DNA of 64,000 bases from Hericium rajendrae (GCA_033439255.1 CM065884.1:868001-932000), one strand, 5' to 3'; numbered from the stretch's first letter, positions 11,686 through 25,688 are shown. Translations and numbers: made by a program. The notes: generated by a model from the letters alone, not told the origin.

Positions 11686-13585
11686 ATGCCTCCCATTACA
11701 AAGCCGGTCGATGGCGAGAAGTACGACGCGATCTTCATTGGGGGCGGTAGCGCCGGGGTTGCGGGATCTGTATGTTCCACTCGAGGTCATCGTCCGACGT
11801 CAATTGCTCACAGTTCCAATAGCGTCGCGCAGCTTCCTATGGGAAAAAAGTCGCCCTCATCGAAGAGAGTGGAAAGCTTGGTGGAACTTGTGTCAACGTC
11901 GGTCAGTGTCTCACCGTCGTCCTGCTCCAGCAGAAATTCTTCGTCCTCTGCCTATTCGGCTTTAAATCAGAAGAAACATGCACGAGACGCGTCATGTCGC
12001 GTCATGTCGCTGTTATCACGTTTCCATGTGCTGCAATGACAGTGGGCGTGTGATCAGGATTTCTGCTGTGGCTGTACTTCGTATATTACTTTGTCACTCA
12101 CGCTGTTGTATACATACAGGATGTGTCCCTAAAAAGGTGAGCATGCCCATATCTAGCCTCTGAATATATGGCTCACGTAGTGCACAGATTATGTGGCATG
12201 CCGCTGACATTGCTGACAAAATTCGTCACGCTGGTGATGGCTACCACTTCGAGGTGCCCAAGGGCGGCGCTAAGTTCGATTGGAAGACCTTCAAGCCGCA
12301 GCGCGACAACTACATCAAGTTCCTGAACAACATATATGACAATAACGTCGAGCGCGAGGGCGTCACATACCACTCTGGACACGCAGCGCTGACTTCGTCC
12401 AACACGGTGGACATCACCGAGACCAACGGCAATAAGTACACCATCCACGGCGACACGGTCATCCTTGCGACGGGCGGTCGACCCATCATCCCATCGGACG
12501 AAAAGATTCCGGCGCGGAGCTCGGCATCGATTCGGATGGCTTCTTCGACCTCGAGGACCAGCCCAAGCGTGTCGCTGTTGTCGGCGCGGGCTACATCGCG
12601 GTCGAGCTCGCCGGCGTACTGCACACGCTTGGCTCCGAAACGCACCTTGATCATCCGCAAGGACCACGTACTGCGCACTTTTGACCCGACGCTGCAGGAG
12701 ACACTGACGCCGTGGATCGAGCACACGGGCATCCACCTGCATAAGAACAGCAATGTCATCAAGGTTGGGGGCGTATCGGGTCAGACGCTCACCGTGACCA
12801 CCGACCAGGGTGCCGAGATCGAGGTGGACACCGTGCTATGGGCCATAGGGCGTCGGCCGAACACGGACAACCTCGGGCTCGAGAAGGCCGGCGTTGAGAC
12901 GGACAAGAAGGGCAATATCAAGGTCGACGAGTGGCAGGCGACGAACGTGAAAGGCGTATATGCGCTCGGCGACGTACAGGGTAAGGCGTTACTCACGCCG
13001 GTGGCCGTCGCGGCGGGCCGTCGCCTGTCCAACAGGCTGTTTGGCCCTCCGCAGTTCAAGAACGACAAGCTCGACTACAACAACATCCCCACCGTCGTCT
13101 TCTCGTACGTCGCGCTGCGTTCCCTCTCCTTGCACAATTGCTCATGCGATGCAGGCACCCACCGATCGGCACCGTCGGCCTGACCGAGCCTGAAGCGCGC
13201 CAGAAGTACGGCGACGCGGTCAAGATCTGTGCGTTCATCCCGCCTCTATCATAGCTGATCGCTGACTGCTTTGCAGACAAGTCTTCCTTCCGCGCGCTCT
13301 ATTTCTCTATGATACCGCCTGAGCACAAGGAGCCCTCCGTGTACAAGCTGGTTGTCGTCGGGCCCGAGGAGCGCGTCGTCGGTATCCACGTCATCGGTAT
13401 GGGCAGTGACGAGCTCATGCAGGGCTTCGGCGTCGCGGTGAAGATGGGCGCGACGAAGAAGGACCTTGATGACACCGTTGCGATTCATCCGACGTCGGCT
13501 GAGGGTACGTTCATTTGTTGTGTGCGTATGTCTTGTGGAAATGGTACTGATGCGTGGGGTTGCAGAGCTTGTTACTCTCCGGTAA
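11686..13585 (+). CDS. glutathione reductase
   Basis: NADPH-dependent flavoprotein that reduces glutathione disulfide. Order: FAD-binding [16 protein letters not shown] (first exon); after an intron, [21 protein letters not shown] and, across another intron, CVPKK, the redox-active Cys pair; [15 protein letters not shown]-binding [15 protein letters not shown] with following [10 protein letters not shown]; second FAD segment [19 protein letters not shown] (about 12950-13010); dimer-interface end HPTSAEELVTLR with the catalytic His, stop 13583-13585. About 470 residues. A missing base near 12508 and an extra base near 12640 put the NADPH-binding region in another frame; the conserved sequence on both sides argues for base errors rather than loss. 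No clear mitochondrial presequence with this start. A CRE-type site upstream suggests stress control. Confidence 0.92.
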
Positions 13586-13934
13586 ATTATATGTTTTCGT
13601 GAGCGCATCGGGCGCGTTGAGACTCTCGTCCGATGAGCTGCCCGTGTGGAAAGAAACCACTTTGTATTTGTACAGTTATCCCATAGAAACAGTGTGCACA
13701 GCGTCTGTAGAGGTTCTCCATCCATTCAGGGATCATGGACTATTGCAGTTACAAAAGAGGAATCAGATCCGCCATATGTGACGATGCCGCCGCATCTGCG
13801 ACATGTGTTCCGCCCGGATGTCATCGCGACTGCCAGTCGCTGGATGTGTCTCTCCATACCACGAGCTGTTGTCCTGCTGACATCGATATCGTCTCAAGAC
13901 AGATCTTCTTCTGTGTTCTGCCCTCATCTGTGTG

Positions 13935-15069
13935 ATGGGCAACAAGATTTTGAACGGGAGCCTGCAGCCCGCTTCAGTGCACTCGTATCCACCCAAACCT
14001 CAAAGCCCAGGAGTCCCTATCGAACTTATCCGCAAAATTATATCGCTCTACCTAGCAGATGCGTTCTGGGACCTCATCGCGAAGCCAGGTCTTGACTGCG
14101 TTTGGGATCCACTTTCTCCTCTGCTGCACACGTCCTTCCAGTTCGGAGAGCTCACCACGAGCTTCCTCATACCCATCGCTGGCAAGGCGTATGTACAGCC
14201 CAAGTCGAGGTAAAGCAGCTCTACATCTCCTATGGCATAACCCTCACGCTATCCAGGAGCGTAGACCACCGGCCTCTCCTCGCCGAGCTGAGGCGCTTGA
14301 AGCTCATCGCAGAGACGCATGAGCCGGAGGCCGTCTTTAACGTCTACGAACGATGGTTGATTTCTTCTTTCGAGTTGCCATACTCCCCGATCATCGGGCT
14401 CGCCTACGAGCTCAGCATGAAGACGCTCCATCTTCGCCTTTATGAGCACGCAGGAGAGTCGAGCGTTCCGACGGAGGAGCATACGCGCCTGATGGGCCGT
14501 CATGCGCTCCTCGAGTCGATGGGCCGCGGGTCTGCTCGCGACGTGGCGCCTTCGATCAGTAAGACGGTGCTTCGGCCTTTGCAGGAACGCGCGATGAGCT
14601 TGCAAATCCTTCTGCAGCGCAGTACGTATTTCTGCTCTTGTGCCGCGCATCTGCTGAACATCTGCGTCGCAGTTGTGTCCGTGCAGGTGCTGTGCGACGC
14701 ATCCTGGAATACTTTCCCGGCCTGCTGAACTCTACCGACGACGGGATCGCGCAAAGCCTGCCGGGGCTCGATGAGCACCGCGTCAAGATGGAGAAGGCTG
14801 TTGGAGATGTGGACAAGATGGTCGCGGGGGCGGCGGAGATGGGGTACGCCGTCGCGCGGCTGCCGATCCCGGATGCTGCTCTGCAGACCGTGAGGTTTTC
14901 GAAGGCGCTGGAGGCGCTGGATTCTCCGCCGGAACGAGCGGCGAGCAGCTCGCTGGTGGCGTTGTGCCGCTGCGATAGGGAGCTGTTGTTGGTGACGGCG
15001 GGCCAGATTGTGGACCCGGTTGCTGAGGAAGTGCGTGGGCTTGACTGTCAGGGAGAGATTGGTGACTAG
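13935..15069 (+). CDS. F-box-like family protein, copy 1
   Basis: Member of a local paralogous family with 15464-16681 and 39361-40556. First exon carries VPIELIRKIISLYLADAFW and DPLSPLLHTSFQFGELTT, an F-box-like N-terminus. An intron (about 14189-14256) leads to LLAELRRLKLIAE, then MKTLHLRLYEHAG. A second intron (about 14620-14675) leads to the C-terminal helix bundle GLLNSTDDGIAQSLPGLDEH and DAALQTVRFSKALEALDSPP. The frame at the second junction does not join cleanly, so one base may be wrong. No known catalytic motif. Adaptor role in ubiquitination is inferred only from the F-box-like start. Confidence 0.6.
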
Positions 15070-15463
15070 TCTTTGAAATGAACGGGAACGGCATGCTGCC
15101 ACGCTAGATATATATTACGCACTGTGTCTGATTTACTTGATTTACTGTTCATCTACTCGGTCTCGTACAAATTTAATGGTTCAGTCAAGTTGACCCTTGA
15201 TGCGGCCGCGATCTAATCTCAGTCCCAGAGGCAGATATTGGTGGTCGCGCTGAGCCAATTTTCCTACACAATGGTCGACTCGTCCATCGTTGGGAGGTCG
15301 ACAAGATCTGCCGATTTGTGTGTTTGCCGAGATGTTGCAATTGTTGATGCCAACAACATGCGATCATTTTTAGAGCGTGACTCAACTCCGCTCCGCTACG
15401 GTCTTCCATCTCCTGCTCGTCTGTCTTGAAACGCCTTGCAGGAGTTCAATCCAATCCTGCGCG

Positions 15464-16681
15464 ATGGACTTAAATGACAATGTTCCCGACCGTGATTCGG
15501 GCAATCGTCTGAATCACACATCGCTGGCGCCATTCCCAATTCCTGTCGAACTTCTCCACGAGATCGTCCTTATCTACCTCGCAGCCTCTTTCTGGAAACT
15601 AGTTGCTGAACCCGGGCTGGAGATAGACTGGGATCCACTTTCGCCATTGCTCCACGCATCAGTCCTGTTTCGAGAGGTTACGACGGACATTCTTTGTAAC
15701 ATCATTGGCCCTCCGTTCGTAGACGCACAGGCAAAGTAACGCTTTTCATGTTTCTGGTGAATTTGTCTGATAGCTCTATAGAAATGCGATAAAATATCAT
15801 GACGTGCTTGCTGAATTGAAGCGCCTGAAGACCCTTGCGGAATTGGGAGATCCAAAACAGCTCCTCGACCCTGAGCTCGATGAGCTCGCCACTACACTAT
15901 CGCCTCTCCAGACCGCGGACTCACCCATCCTCTGGCGGACAGGCGAAGCTCGCCGTCACTACTCTGCACCTCCGCCTCTATGAGTGCCATGAAAATGTTG
16001 CTCCCGATGTGAACAGGCGCATCAACCAGATGATCACCCAGTGGATGCTTTTTAAGGGGATACAATGCTCTGTAAAAGCATCAAACTCGGTATTTCAGGC
16101 TATCCTCAGGCCATTTCAAGAAAAATTCATGGCCGGGCAGCATCTCTTTCAGAAGCGTACGTTGTCTGTTAGCTCTGTTTACACGTTGCTGATTTGTTGG
16201 CCCCAGTCTACGGGTTGGTGACTATATGCGGACAATTGAGAGGCTGTTATTCATCCTTGCTGGCGTTCCCGCCGAAGTCATTCTGGCGGAACAGCCTATT
16301 CTTGACGAGGTCTTGGAGAAGACGGCAGAGTCCAATTCGACTATAGACGGAAGAATGCAGCTCCTATTGCAGTTCGGCTTCGACATCCCGGCACTCCGCA
16401 TCCCCAACGCTGTCCTCGAAACTATCAAATTTTACAAGGTCCTGTATAATTCGCGTATCCCAGAAGACCGGCCGCATGATGATCCCTTCGTCGGCTTCTG
16501 CCAGCGCGTTCGAAAGCTTTTGTTCTCTTATCTGCAGGAGGACCAGAAGGAGACAGCTCTGCTGAGGGTTGATCAGCTGCGTGTGGAAGCGGAGGTGCCC
16601 ATAGATTGGGACGACGTAGATGATTTCATCTATAATTATACAGATTCCGGGAGCGACGATGAAGGGCTTGATTTGGATTAG
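15464..16681 (+). CDS. F-box-like family protein, copy 2
   Basis: Tandem paralogue of the preceding gene, 395 bases downstream in the same direction. Shares FPIPVELLHEIVLIYLAASF, DPLSPLLHASVLFREVTTDI, VLAELKRLKTLAEL, VTTLHLRLYECHEN and the C-terminal LETIKFYKVLYNS..DPFVGFCQRVRKLLF. Intron one is about 15735-15780. The frame slips near 15935 between SPILW and QAKLAVTTLHL, and again does not join cleanly at the intron near 16157-16206. The C-terminus is acidic (WDDVDDF.. DSGSDDEGLDLD). Function unknown; see copy 1. Confidence 0.6.
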
Positions 16682-17236
16682 GTTCGAAGATCTGCGTCTG
16701 TCACAGCGCAGAACGCTTCTTCTATGGGAATCGACTCCGCCTGGCCGCGACGTTTGTATATCCCTCGAGCATTGTAGGCATGATATCCAGTACAATTGCT
16801 GCTTCCGTCATGATGCCCGACATTGACGCGTCGCCGCTTTGCGCCTGGATCCTATCCGAGGTTCAGCATGAACGGATAGCCTGCGGTAATTATTCATGTC
16901 CATATCATATTCAATCTCTTTCCTTAATTTTCATTTTGCTGATCGTTCAAAGACAGTTGTAGAAAAGGCTGTGTGGCATGTGCACACCGAGGCAGAGATC
17001 GGAAGTCATGACAATTGTTTTCCAGTGACACGTCTTGAAGGCCGTCTCGTGCGTCAGACGGCGATCTTGCGGACAAGATTATCCCGTTCCTCCGGTCTTG
17101 GCGCAAGTCCATTTGGTACTTAAAGTCCCCAATCCTTCCCAGATGCTGCCAGAGCAACCGTCCGTCAAACTTGTCGAGCAGGTAGGTAGTGTTCCCCCAT
17201 ATGCTCGAGCTGGACCGTGAACTAATTTTGACGTCC
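16682..17236. other. intergenic, no supported gene
   Basis: 555 bases between the F-box-like pair and the BTB gene; no coding signal seen, likely the BTB gene's promoter and leader. Confidence 0.5.
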
Positions 17237-18457
17237 ATGGCAGACATGGCTTCGCAGGAGCAATCCTTCGTGACATCAACCTCGTCGCCTGGCAGCATGA
17301 ATGATGAAGACGCGGAATCTAGTCAAGAGGACCTTGTCCCAAAGCCCCGTGGTGCCGTGTGGTATGAAGGCGGCAATGTAATTGTCGTCTCAGATAAGGA
17401 GAAATTCCGCGTTCATGCCTCCATATTATCGCGGGCTTCTCCTACCCTTAGAAAATGGTCTCATCCGCACAGAAAACAAAGCAGGGAAGAAATGTTTATT
17501 CGGTTATAAAATTCAGAAGTGGAAATCCTTTGGAAGTCGAGCATCTTTTGCGAGCTATATATAGGCCAAGGTGTGTTTATTATCGGACTTCATCGTGCGA
17601 TACACGCCTAACTCAATACTATGTGCATACCAGCCCCAACTTTATGTGTAGTCTCCCCGGATTTATATCCATATCCGCTCACCTGTATCTCGGAAGATGG
17701 TACGACGTATCAGGGGCTCAACAACAAGCCATCAATCACTTGATGTCCATTTATCCTGCGGACCTTTATGATTTCGAAGGTCGAGAGAAGGATTGTTGCC
17801 TCGCCGAGTCAATGGTGACAGCTTGGTCGACGCTGTCCTGGTCGCTTGGCTCTTATTCCCGGAGTCCCAACAAGACGTTGATCTCGGCGACCTCCTCCCG
17901 CGCGCACTATATGTCTTCTGCCAAGCAGATTCAGACACCATGCTTCACGCTATGACCAAGGCAAAGAGTATTGAGCGTGGGCTGGTGTTGGAGTCTGGCT
18001 TTTCCTACGACCAAGAGAACATTCTCTACGAGTGGATCCGTGACCAGTGCTTTACCAGCCGTGCCCGCCTTGTCAAGGAACGACACGAATTGATGTCGAG
18101 CATTGTCTCTGCACAGAGCCCTCACTGTGTTATGGAATGTTAGATCGCCGCGCAAGGCATATTATAAAGACTGGCGTACTCTTGGATGACTGTCCGGCCA
18201 TTCCTGACTTGGATTGGTTCCAGGATCTGGATGAGAAGTGCGGGCTGTGTGCCCACTGCCAATTGGACGCCCTCAAGCTCGTGGAGCAGGAAAGGCTTGA
18301 GCTATGGGGCCGCCTTCCGGAGATTTTCGATCTTGATAGTCAAGGAATGAAGTATGTCATTCCTCGCTTTATTATCAAGGTGCTTTGCCTGATGTTTAGC
18401 TGTAGCCGATGGACAGCTACAGTGCAAGAAGCCCACGCATTTTACAGGAGTCTCTAG
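17237..18457 (+). CDS. BTB/POZ-domain protein, frame-broken
   Basis: Starts MADMASQEQS with a second in-frame Met. BTB core: VWYEGGNVIVVSDKEKFRVH then ASILSRASPTL and, in a shifted frame after an A-run near 17452, GNPLEVEHLLRAIYRPR. After an intron (about 17575-17633) come LYLGRWYDVSGAQQQAINHL and, after another slip near 17815, LVDAVLVAWLLFPESQQD. A third slip lies near 18135. The C-terminal module KCGLCAHCQLDALKLVEQER then LELWGRLPEIFDLD matches the ends of the genes at 41102 and 44711, so this is the same family: BTB plus a Cys-pair C-terminal module. BTB proteins dimerise and can serve as Cullin-3 adaptors. Three slips suggest errors or a decaying copy. Confidence 0.75.
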
Positions 18458-21400
18458 ATGGGAGATGTCTGCAATTCAACCGCTAATCCTTGCTTTCGGT
18501 TGACAAACATTTGTACTGCCGATAGGTGGCCGATAGTCCACGAAACAAATTTTACTTGTATGCTGCTCTCTGAATCAAGGAAAGTCTATCGCGCCTTGAC
18601 CATCTGAGGCTAGAATCACAGTTCATCCAACAACTCCAACATATTTGTAGGTTCGTTCCAAACTGTTCGTGCCTCTCGCGGCCTCTCGCAGGGCCATGGT
18701 ACTAAACATAATTGATGGCCTAATACCAGATGAAGTACACGGATACATACGGGGAAAGCCGTCAGTGAGCTTTGCACGTTCCTGACCCATGCAAGGTGGA
18801 ATTTGACATCGGAAATTTGTCGGAAGCACCGAAGAACTCCTCCGCAGCTTTGAGGCGATGCAGGAGCCACGGAGAGCCAAGGGGTTCGAAGCAGCTTTGT
18901 GGTGTTGTCGCTAGTAGTGCCGTGTTAGGCCAAGAAGTGTATTGAGGTGATATGGTGGATAGAAGCGTCGATCCTAGCACGAGGACGCCCGACGAGCCAT
19001 GTAGATCGGATATTGTCGTCAAACGAGGGGCCTTCCTCTCTTTTCAACACCCGAGAGGAAGTGGACGACTTTCCAGCTCATGGCGAAGGCAGGGTCCCAC
19101 CGCTGCGTGATGGGAAATTTTTGAGCGCAATCCGGCCGAAGTATATTTCACAAGAAAACAAACTTGACGTAAAGTCGTGTAGATCGAAACTCGTTAGATG
19201 ACTGACTACAATGAACACCATAGACAAGACCCGGCATAGGTGGATTGGATCGAAGGGGAGCGATGTAGCATTAACCTGAGTGGATTGAAGTCTGCATTTC
19301 GAGGAGCTAGACACAGCGGCCAGACGTACATGCGAGGCGTTTCAAGACCCCCACGTGTATCAGAAAAGTGTGCCAAGGCTGCCTTGAGCGCAACGAAAGT
19401 CTGAACAGAAACAAAACAAGCACTCGAGAAGGGGAGCGGAAATGAACGTGCGACGCGGAACACTCTGTCGCCACAAAATATAGAGAGCTCGCCGGAGACC
19501 TTCTCTCGACTAGTACAGCAATGGGATGTCGAAGCGATGGCTCGCAATCTCCGGATGGGCGACTGAAAGCTGCGATTTGCGAGAGGAAGACGCGCAGGAC
19601 ATGTCGCGTGACGGTCTTACCAGGGGCAGATGAAAAGGATGACGTGGCCCCAGACAAGTTCGTGAACCACTTGAGACGGCGCAATGCCAAGCTTGCTCAC
19701 GCTTGCCGTTCGACCCACAATTCGGAACTCCCGTTCACTGAGAGAGTGCAGCAGTCTGAGGGTGATCACTCGGGAAGACCTGTTCGAAAAGTAAAAATGG
19801 TTACACAGCTCCGGTACGAGTAGAAGACAAGGAAACACACACCAACATCGAAGGATGGTGTCGTGAATCAACCGCCCACATCTGATGAATCACAGCAAGA
19901 CTGAACTATCAAATAAGATTAATCGATATATGCCTTTCTTCTGGACGTTGTTGAAGTGCGGCAAGTCGTGCGCAAGATTATACGCGTGCACAAAAAACCT
20001 CATTAACACTTCAGACAGATACAACCTGGGAGATCCACCGCAACATCCAATGTCTCCATGTGCTTGCCGATGTCTGTGACACCTGTCGAAGTCGCCACGA
20101 TAAGGCGCGATATCAGCCCCAGCCCGGTGCGAATCGGCAAAATCAATACTCCGTCAGGCTAAGGAGGTCGCAGGTGCATGCATGGGCGCGCATACTGCTA
20201 TCATGATGGTCAGGAAGGCCCCTGCAGCGCTAGATGGGACACGCACCTTATACGCCTGGGCATCATCCTCGTTTGTCTCAGGCAATGCGGACCCCAGCTA
20301 TTCTTTCATACAAGAACTCTCGCTCAGGCTCATCTGACTCCCGAGGCTCGAGTCGCATGACATTCCGAGTCTCGCCCCGGCCATCATGACCTTCCGAGCG
20401 ACATAGCACTAGCAGGACCGGCAACCAAAGGCATCCAAATGGAAGACACGATCGAAGGAGCGAAATGTTCAGGACAGAGTGCGGTGGTCATGAGGTTCGA
20501 ATGCGATGAGCATTAGACAATCGACGCGACTTGTATGGTCTGAATCGTCGAGAAGCCTGCGGCTGATCCTTGTATAGACGCCATGATTAATGAAACTTCA
20601 GAAATCGGTTAAAACTATACCTTCCTAGACTAGATGGACCAGCCGCCATCATTCCGGACATGCTCGATACGGGATCCTATGTAGCCTCAGCTTCAATGCA
20701 ACCTGATGAGAAGGAATAACACCTGAACTGTTCAGAGAATAGATGAGACCTCGAAAATGACAATTGAAGTTACGGATGGAAGCGACGCACCTCTAGGCTC
20801 TGAGAAGACTCGAAGCGCTTTCATCGCCGCTTCCCTACGCCGTTGATGGCCATCTGTCCGAACATACCGCTTCAACACGATAGATTCTGCGCGCCCACCA
20901 TGATGGGTGGTGAGCGCCACGACGTTACCTTCCAACAACTTCTACACTAGACAAGTAATGCCCTCGGCCCGCTGTCACCCACACGACTGATTTCCGGGCA
21001 TCTTCAGTTCCTTGGACCTGTACAACGAAGAACGACGGCTGGTGGTTGATCGTAACACAGCGATGCTTGAATGCTGTTCAACGGCTGAAAAACGTTATAC
21101 ATAGGAGGCTGTACGTCGTCTGGAAAGTTGATGTCGAGTCGTCGACCGCGGCTGATCCGTCAGGATGCCGACGACAACAGCGCCTAGATAAGATCGTGGA
21201 ATATCTCGCATAGATATTAACAAAATACTTCTGTCAAGCGGTTAGCTTGACCACCACCATCATCTTCTCGGGACGCCTGCCACTCTGAATCTCTGATTAC
21301 ACGTCGTGCACTTGCCAGCGCATCTTTCCGAAGCCGTTCGGTGACCATGAGCGGAGATATGCCTCTATGGATCTATGTACGTTATCGTAAGTAGATGCGC

Positions 21401-21489
21401 TATGTCATCTCGTACCGTTCCCCTGGTTGCACCGTCTGTAATTCCTGAACTTACTTTATCCCCGAATCGCCAGTGCTTGTGTCGGAATT

Positions 21490-23110
21490 GTGTCCGGGCA
21501 TCCAACAGTCGTGGAAGGCAAACCAAGCTTAGGCTTAAGATGTGCGCTGTTTCTCCGAGGATTCACAACGCCCTGGATTTTTTTCGGGAACTGTGGCTTC
21601 GTGGTGAGTAAAGCCCTCTGTTTAGATAGATGTTTCCTTGAACCCCCGGAACACAGGCACGACGACCGAAAGATATTAACGATGCCCATGGAGCTTTCAA
21701 GCTGCTTGTTCGTCGTCTGGCGGTTCTAATGACGCCGTAATATCAAAGCCTCGTTGTGTTGCATTGCCTCCAAACCCGCCACCAGCACATCTTATCGTAC
21801 GCACATGCGTCGATATTACTTGCTTCAAGGCACCGAACACCGTCTGGGAGCTGAGGATCCGCAACATGCAGTAATGACACCACGCCTGCGGCTATCTCTT
21901 GCTTCTCAACTCCTTGCCGCTACGTCGCCTGCTATCTCGCTTCTCTCACCGTGCCTCCGGCCCAGCTGTCGATAAGCGGACGGCCCATCCCGCCGTTCCC
22001 GCACCGACACGTCTTCCCAGCATCTCACACCTATATTCTGCGTGCGCTCAGCAATAAATTTGGCTTATCTCTGCTTCTCGGCCTAGCTCTGCGCATACCT
22101 TGCTTCCGTTCGGGATCGCTCGAAAAGAAGAACGCACATCATGCCGGCCTGCCACGAAGCCCAGACTCCATCTCTCACAATTTCGTGCCCCTCGCTTTTC
22201 CTTATCTCTGCGCAGCTCGGATTTGATACCGACACAGAGTGCATGACTTCCGCCGCTCCGCGGGGATGCCGCCTCGCTTACTTGGAGTTGTGGCATCATA
22301 CGAAGGCGGGAGAGCCCCTTGGCATCAAGCTTCAAGCAGCCAATGAACACGCATGCACGCCGAACGTTCCGTCCTCCGGTGCACCCACGCTTCCGCGCAT
22401 CACCCATCTTAGCTACAACCGCGCAATAGCACGGAGCGTGGCGCACACATGGCCCCATATCTCGTACACCGGTCTTCTCATAAAACAGGCCAACGCATGA
22501 TTAAGGGATGCCCCTGGCTGCCGCGCCCCGGACAGAGGTCCCCGCGAATCAACCCACGAAACACCGCGACGCGCCTCGCGACGCCAACTCTGAATCAAAT
22601 CACACAGCTGCGTCGCGTTACGTGGTCCGCCGCTATCGCCCAGTGAGCGCACGGGCGCGGCAGGGCTGGCGAAATCTTCTGGGGCGGCGGCGTGTCGTGG
22701 CGTGGCGTATTGTGGGCTCGGGACATGTACGGTCTTGTCGCCGATGTATTTATTTGGGTGCGCATATATTCGTGCCTTCCTCAACCTGAGCGGGCCGCAT
22801 CGCGCGGCTCAGCTTCCACTGCTACCGACGTCGACGCCGCAAACTCTATCCAAGTCCCATCCGCGCTTCTTGCCGTGCTCAGAAGCCCGCATCTGCCGCG
22901 AAGGCTTCTGCACGCGCCAATGATGCATTTATGATGCGCTGTATGACGGTTCGCGAAATCGAAATCTTCAACCCGGCGATGCGCCCGCCTAGCGCAACGA
23001 TTCGAAGTGTATTCCTGCCCCTCTTAGATCAGGCTGGTGGATCTGGCGACAGGTTAGATCGCGAGGCGGGGGTGGCAGAAGGACACGCCGAGATCGCCCG
23101 CGCCGTGCCC
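21490..23110 (+). mobile_element. dispersed element copy A (about 1.6 kb)
   Basis: Collinear with 35050-36810 read in reverse complement. Exact shared words include GTTTCTCCGAGGATT (21549-21563 and, reversed, 36738-36752), CCTCGCGACGCCAACTC (22574-22590 / 35581-35597), GGGCTCGGGACATGTACGG (22714-22732 / 35408-35426) and GCGCCAATGATGCAT (22914-22928 / 35225-35239). Between these, similarity is broken by indels. No intact coding frame, so it looks like a non-autonomous or decayed transposable element. Class unknown; ends are approximate. Confidence 0.65.
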
Positions 23111-25185
23111 GCGATACCGCACGGCGCAGAAACGGGACGCACGGGCGCATATCCTTCCGAGCGGGATCCGATCCCGCGCGGTCCTGGATGGGCGGCGGCG
23201 TGCTGGCCGAGTGCGCAGTGGAAGATCACGATGATGCGGTATGCGGCGGTGGGCGGTGAGTGTATTTGGGAGAAGGGACCCGTGCGCACGCACCGGACGG
23301 CATTGACGATACTGATGACGAAGGCTGGTTCAGGGCGGAAGGACGCCTTAGATGAACAGACGGCGTGCGAGTTGCATAACAGAGAGGCGCTGCAGCTGCG
23401 ACACGACACCGCGGGTGCGAATCGGGTATCGCGGGCATCTCCAGCTGAGCTTCGAAGACGCGATGCACTGGATAGACGTGAATGAAGAAGGCGAGGCAGC
23501 GCGTGCCACCCTGAGTAGACTGTTAGCTGCACAGCGACGGGGGATACATCGGCACACCACCGTATCTGCAGAGCAGGATTCTGGATTTAGGAATGACGGC
23601 ATGGCCTGCAGGAAGCAAGACATGCCGCGGCGTACAGGCTATCTGGCTTCTGGCAGTGGAGATGCCGGCAACGACTGCGATGATGAAGAGAGATGCACAC
23701 ACGCCGTGCAGATTGGATAATGCATAAGCAGGGCGCGGTCGATCCTGCGCTGCCTGCGCCGAATCAGGCATTGCAGCGAACGAGCAGTAGTGTCAAGAAG
23801 CTGAAACGTCAGCTATCAATAGGCGAGGGCGACGAATCGGTGCGTGTCTGACGATGTCACGATCTTCACCGTTGCGCAGGGTTCGACATGACGGCGTCTG
23901 CAGGCGCGGGTGGGAACATAAATGCAGCATATAGAAAGATGGGTCGCCAGACGGTGCGGCGTACGAGAACCGAAGCGGCGTAGATCGGGGCCTCTCTAGA
24001 CTCCAGACCAGGCAGACGAAGACAATCCATGGCTACTCGTCGAACGTCGGGCGGAGGAGGAGCAGGTTGAGAGTATGACTGGAGACAGCTTATCTGGAGG
24101 CGGGGCGGGGCGTCATGGTGAGAGATCGTGCCCAGGATGAGTTGCCTGCGGTTATCTCGTCGGTCTTCCGTATGCTTCCCTGGACCGACACAAACGGTGG
24201 AACAGGACGAAAAGTCAGGCGAATGTGTGAGTGGGAACATGATAGAGCACAAGGCGATGAGAGGCAGGGCATATGACGTAGTCGAAGCAATGGGGATCGT
24301 TCATCTAAACTTTTAATGAAGCAAGGCGCATCAGATCCAGGATCGCGACGGGAAAATACAGATTGTCTCGCCGTTTCGTACTCGCCTTCATGATCCTTCA
24401 TGACGACAAGGAACGGCTAGCGCGTTGTATCGGTGTCTCGGAAGAGATACCCATGCCTGCTATCACGTCCGAGCGCGGGGACGTGCGAACTATCCCGGAG
24501 TCATGGAAGACCAGCCTGAGTCTCGAGTGAGATGCAGCTGCCCGATGCGAGCCGAGGTTGGCACCGCTCCTCAAGGCCTCACAGCGCAGCCGGCTGCGAA
24601 AAAGGCGTCGACGTCAAACTGCAGCGGCAGCGAGTGCGTTCAAATGAGCCCTGTGGCGCAACACTTGGCGGGCGCAGGGACGGCTTCCTGCGCGCCATCG
24701 ATATTTCGCAGCGCCTGCTCGCACAGCCCGTGAGATGCTAGAAGTCAACCACCCACAAAATTAAAAGTCAACGTGCGTGGGGGTGCAGGCGTCGCCCCGC
24801 GCCCATCGATATCACTGAGATCCTAGGAATTAATAAAAGTGAGGACTGGGAAACTTAGCGAGATGAATGGAGGCGATCCGATGAGGTCGGTTATAGGCAG
24901 CGCTGGGAACGTAGGTGTAGGAAATTGACAGCCTGGGATGTCGTCGGCGCGGGCGTGGTTGATGAAGCTGGGTACAGAGCTGGGTGAACCTGCAAATAAT
25001 CATGCACTATGTGCGTGCAGGGATCGATGGTGATGCGCATCGGGGGCTGGGACTGGGCACGCCGATATTGGTCTTGCTGCGTGTACGATGGGCGCATCTG
25101 CATCTGCAGGGACAGAGATTGGCATCATAAATATGGATCGATAATGTGTGATGCAGATGCCGAGGCGGATGCGCTCACCGAGATA

Positions 25186-25380
25186 GAGTCTGATGGTGAT
25201 ATCACGGTCAGCAAGAGTCCCTGCACGACCGTCAAGTGCGCTCATCCACCTACCGACTTGTACACAATTGCAATCCTTGGAACTATACAGAAGCCAGCCT
25301 CCTGCGTATTGAAATAATAGAATAATCATAGAGCTGAACCCTGCGCATCCCGTGGCCGAACGCCGGCGTAAAATCCGCGC
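25186..25380 (+). repeat. direct repeat, left copy
   Basis: Begins GAGTCTGATGG and contains CTCATCCACCTACCGA and CATAGAGCTGAACC; matches 25689-25867 in the same order with substitutions and small indels. No coding function seen. Confidence 0.75.
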
Positions 25381-25688
25381 GTGCGCTAGCGTGACCGCGC
25401 ACAAGACCAAGTGGCGCGGCCTTGGCGGGACTTTAGTAAAAGGACGCAGCATATAGTCACCTCACATGCGCGATCTAAGTGGCGCAGGCAGGCATGTCCC
25501 TTAGAGAAATTCGCGTCGAAGTCATGTCCCTCATAGTCAGCGATATGACGTGATCAAATTCAATTATTGGTCTGAGGACAATCGCCCGATCTCGACCTGA
25601 CCCGACATTCGCCCGAAAGTCCCTAAAAATTCAAATTTCCCTCCATTATCCTGTCCTGAAATTTAGGCTCGACGCGCAGTGCCGACTA

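Noticed and set aside
12173-13068. Minus-strand frames over glutathione reductase
   Set aside because: Shadows; the plus strand holds the enzyme.
19300-19870. Overlapping frames on both strands of about 100-127 codons
   Set aside because: No domain, no consistent codon pattern and no splice sites; treated as non-coding.
20470-20510. GGTTCGAATG resembling a tRNA B box
   Set aside because: No matching T-stem partner or D arm nearby.
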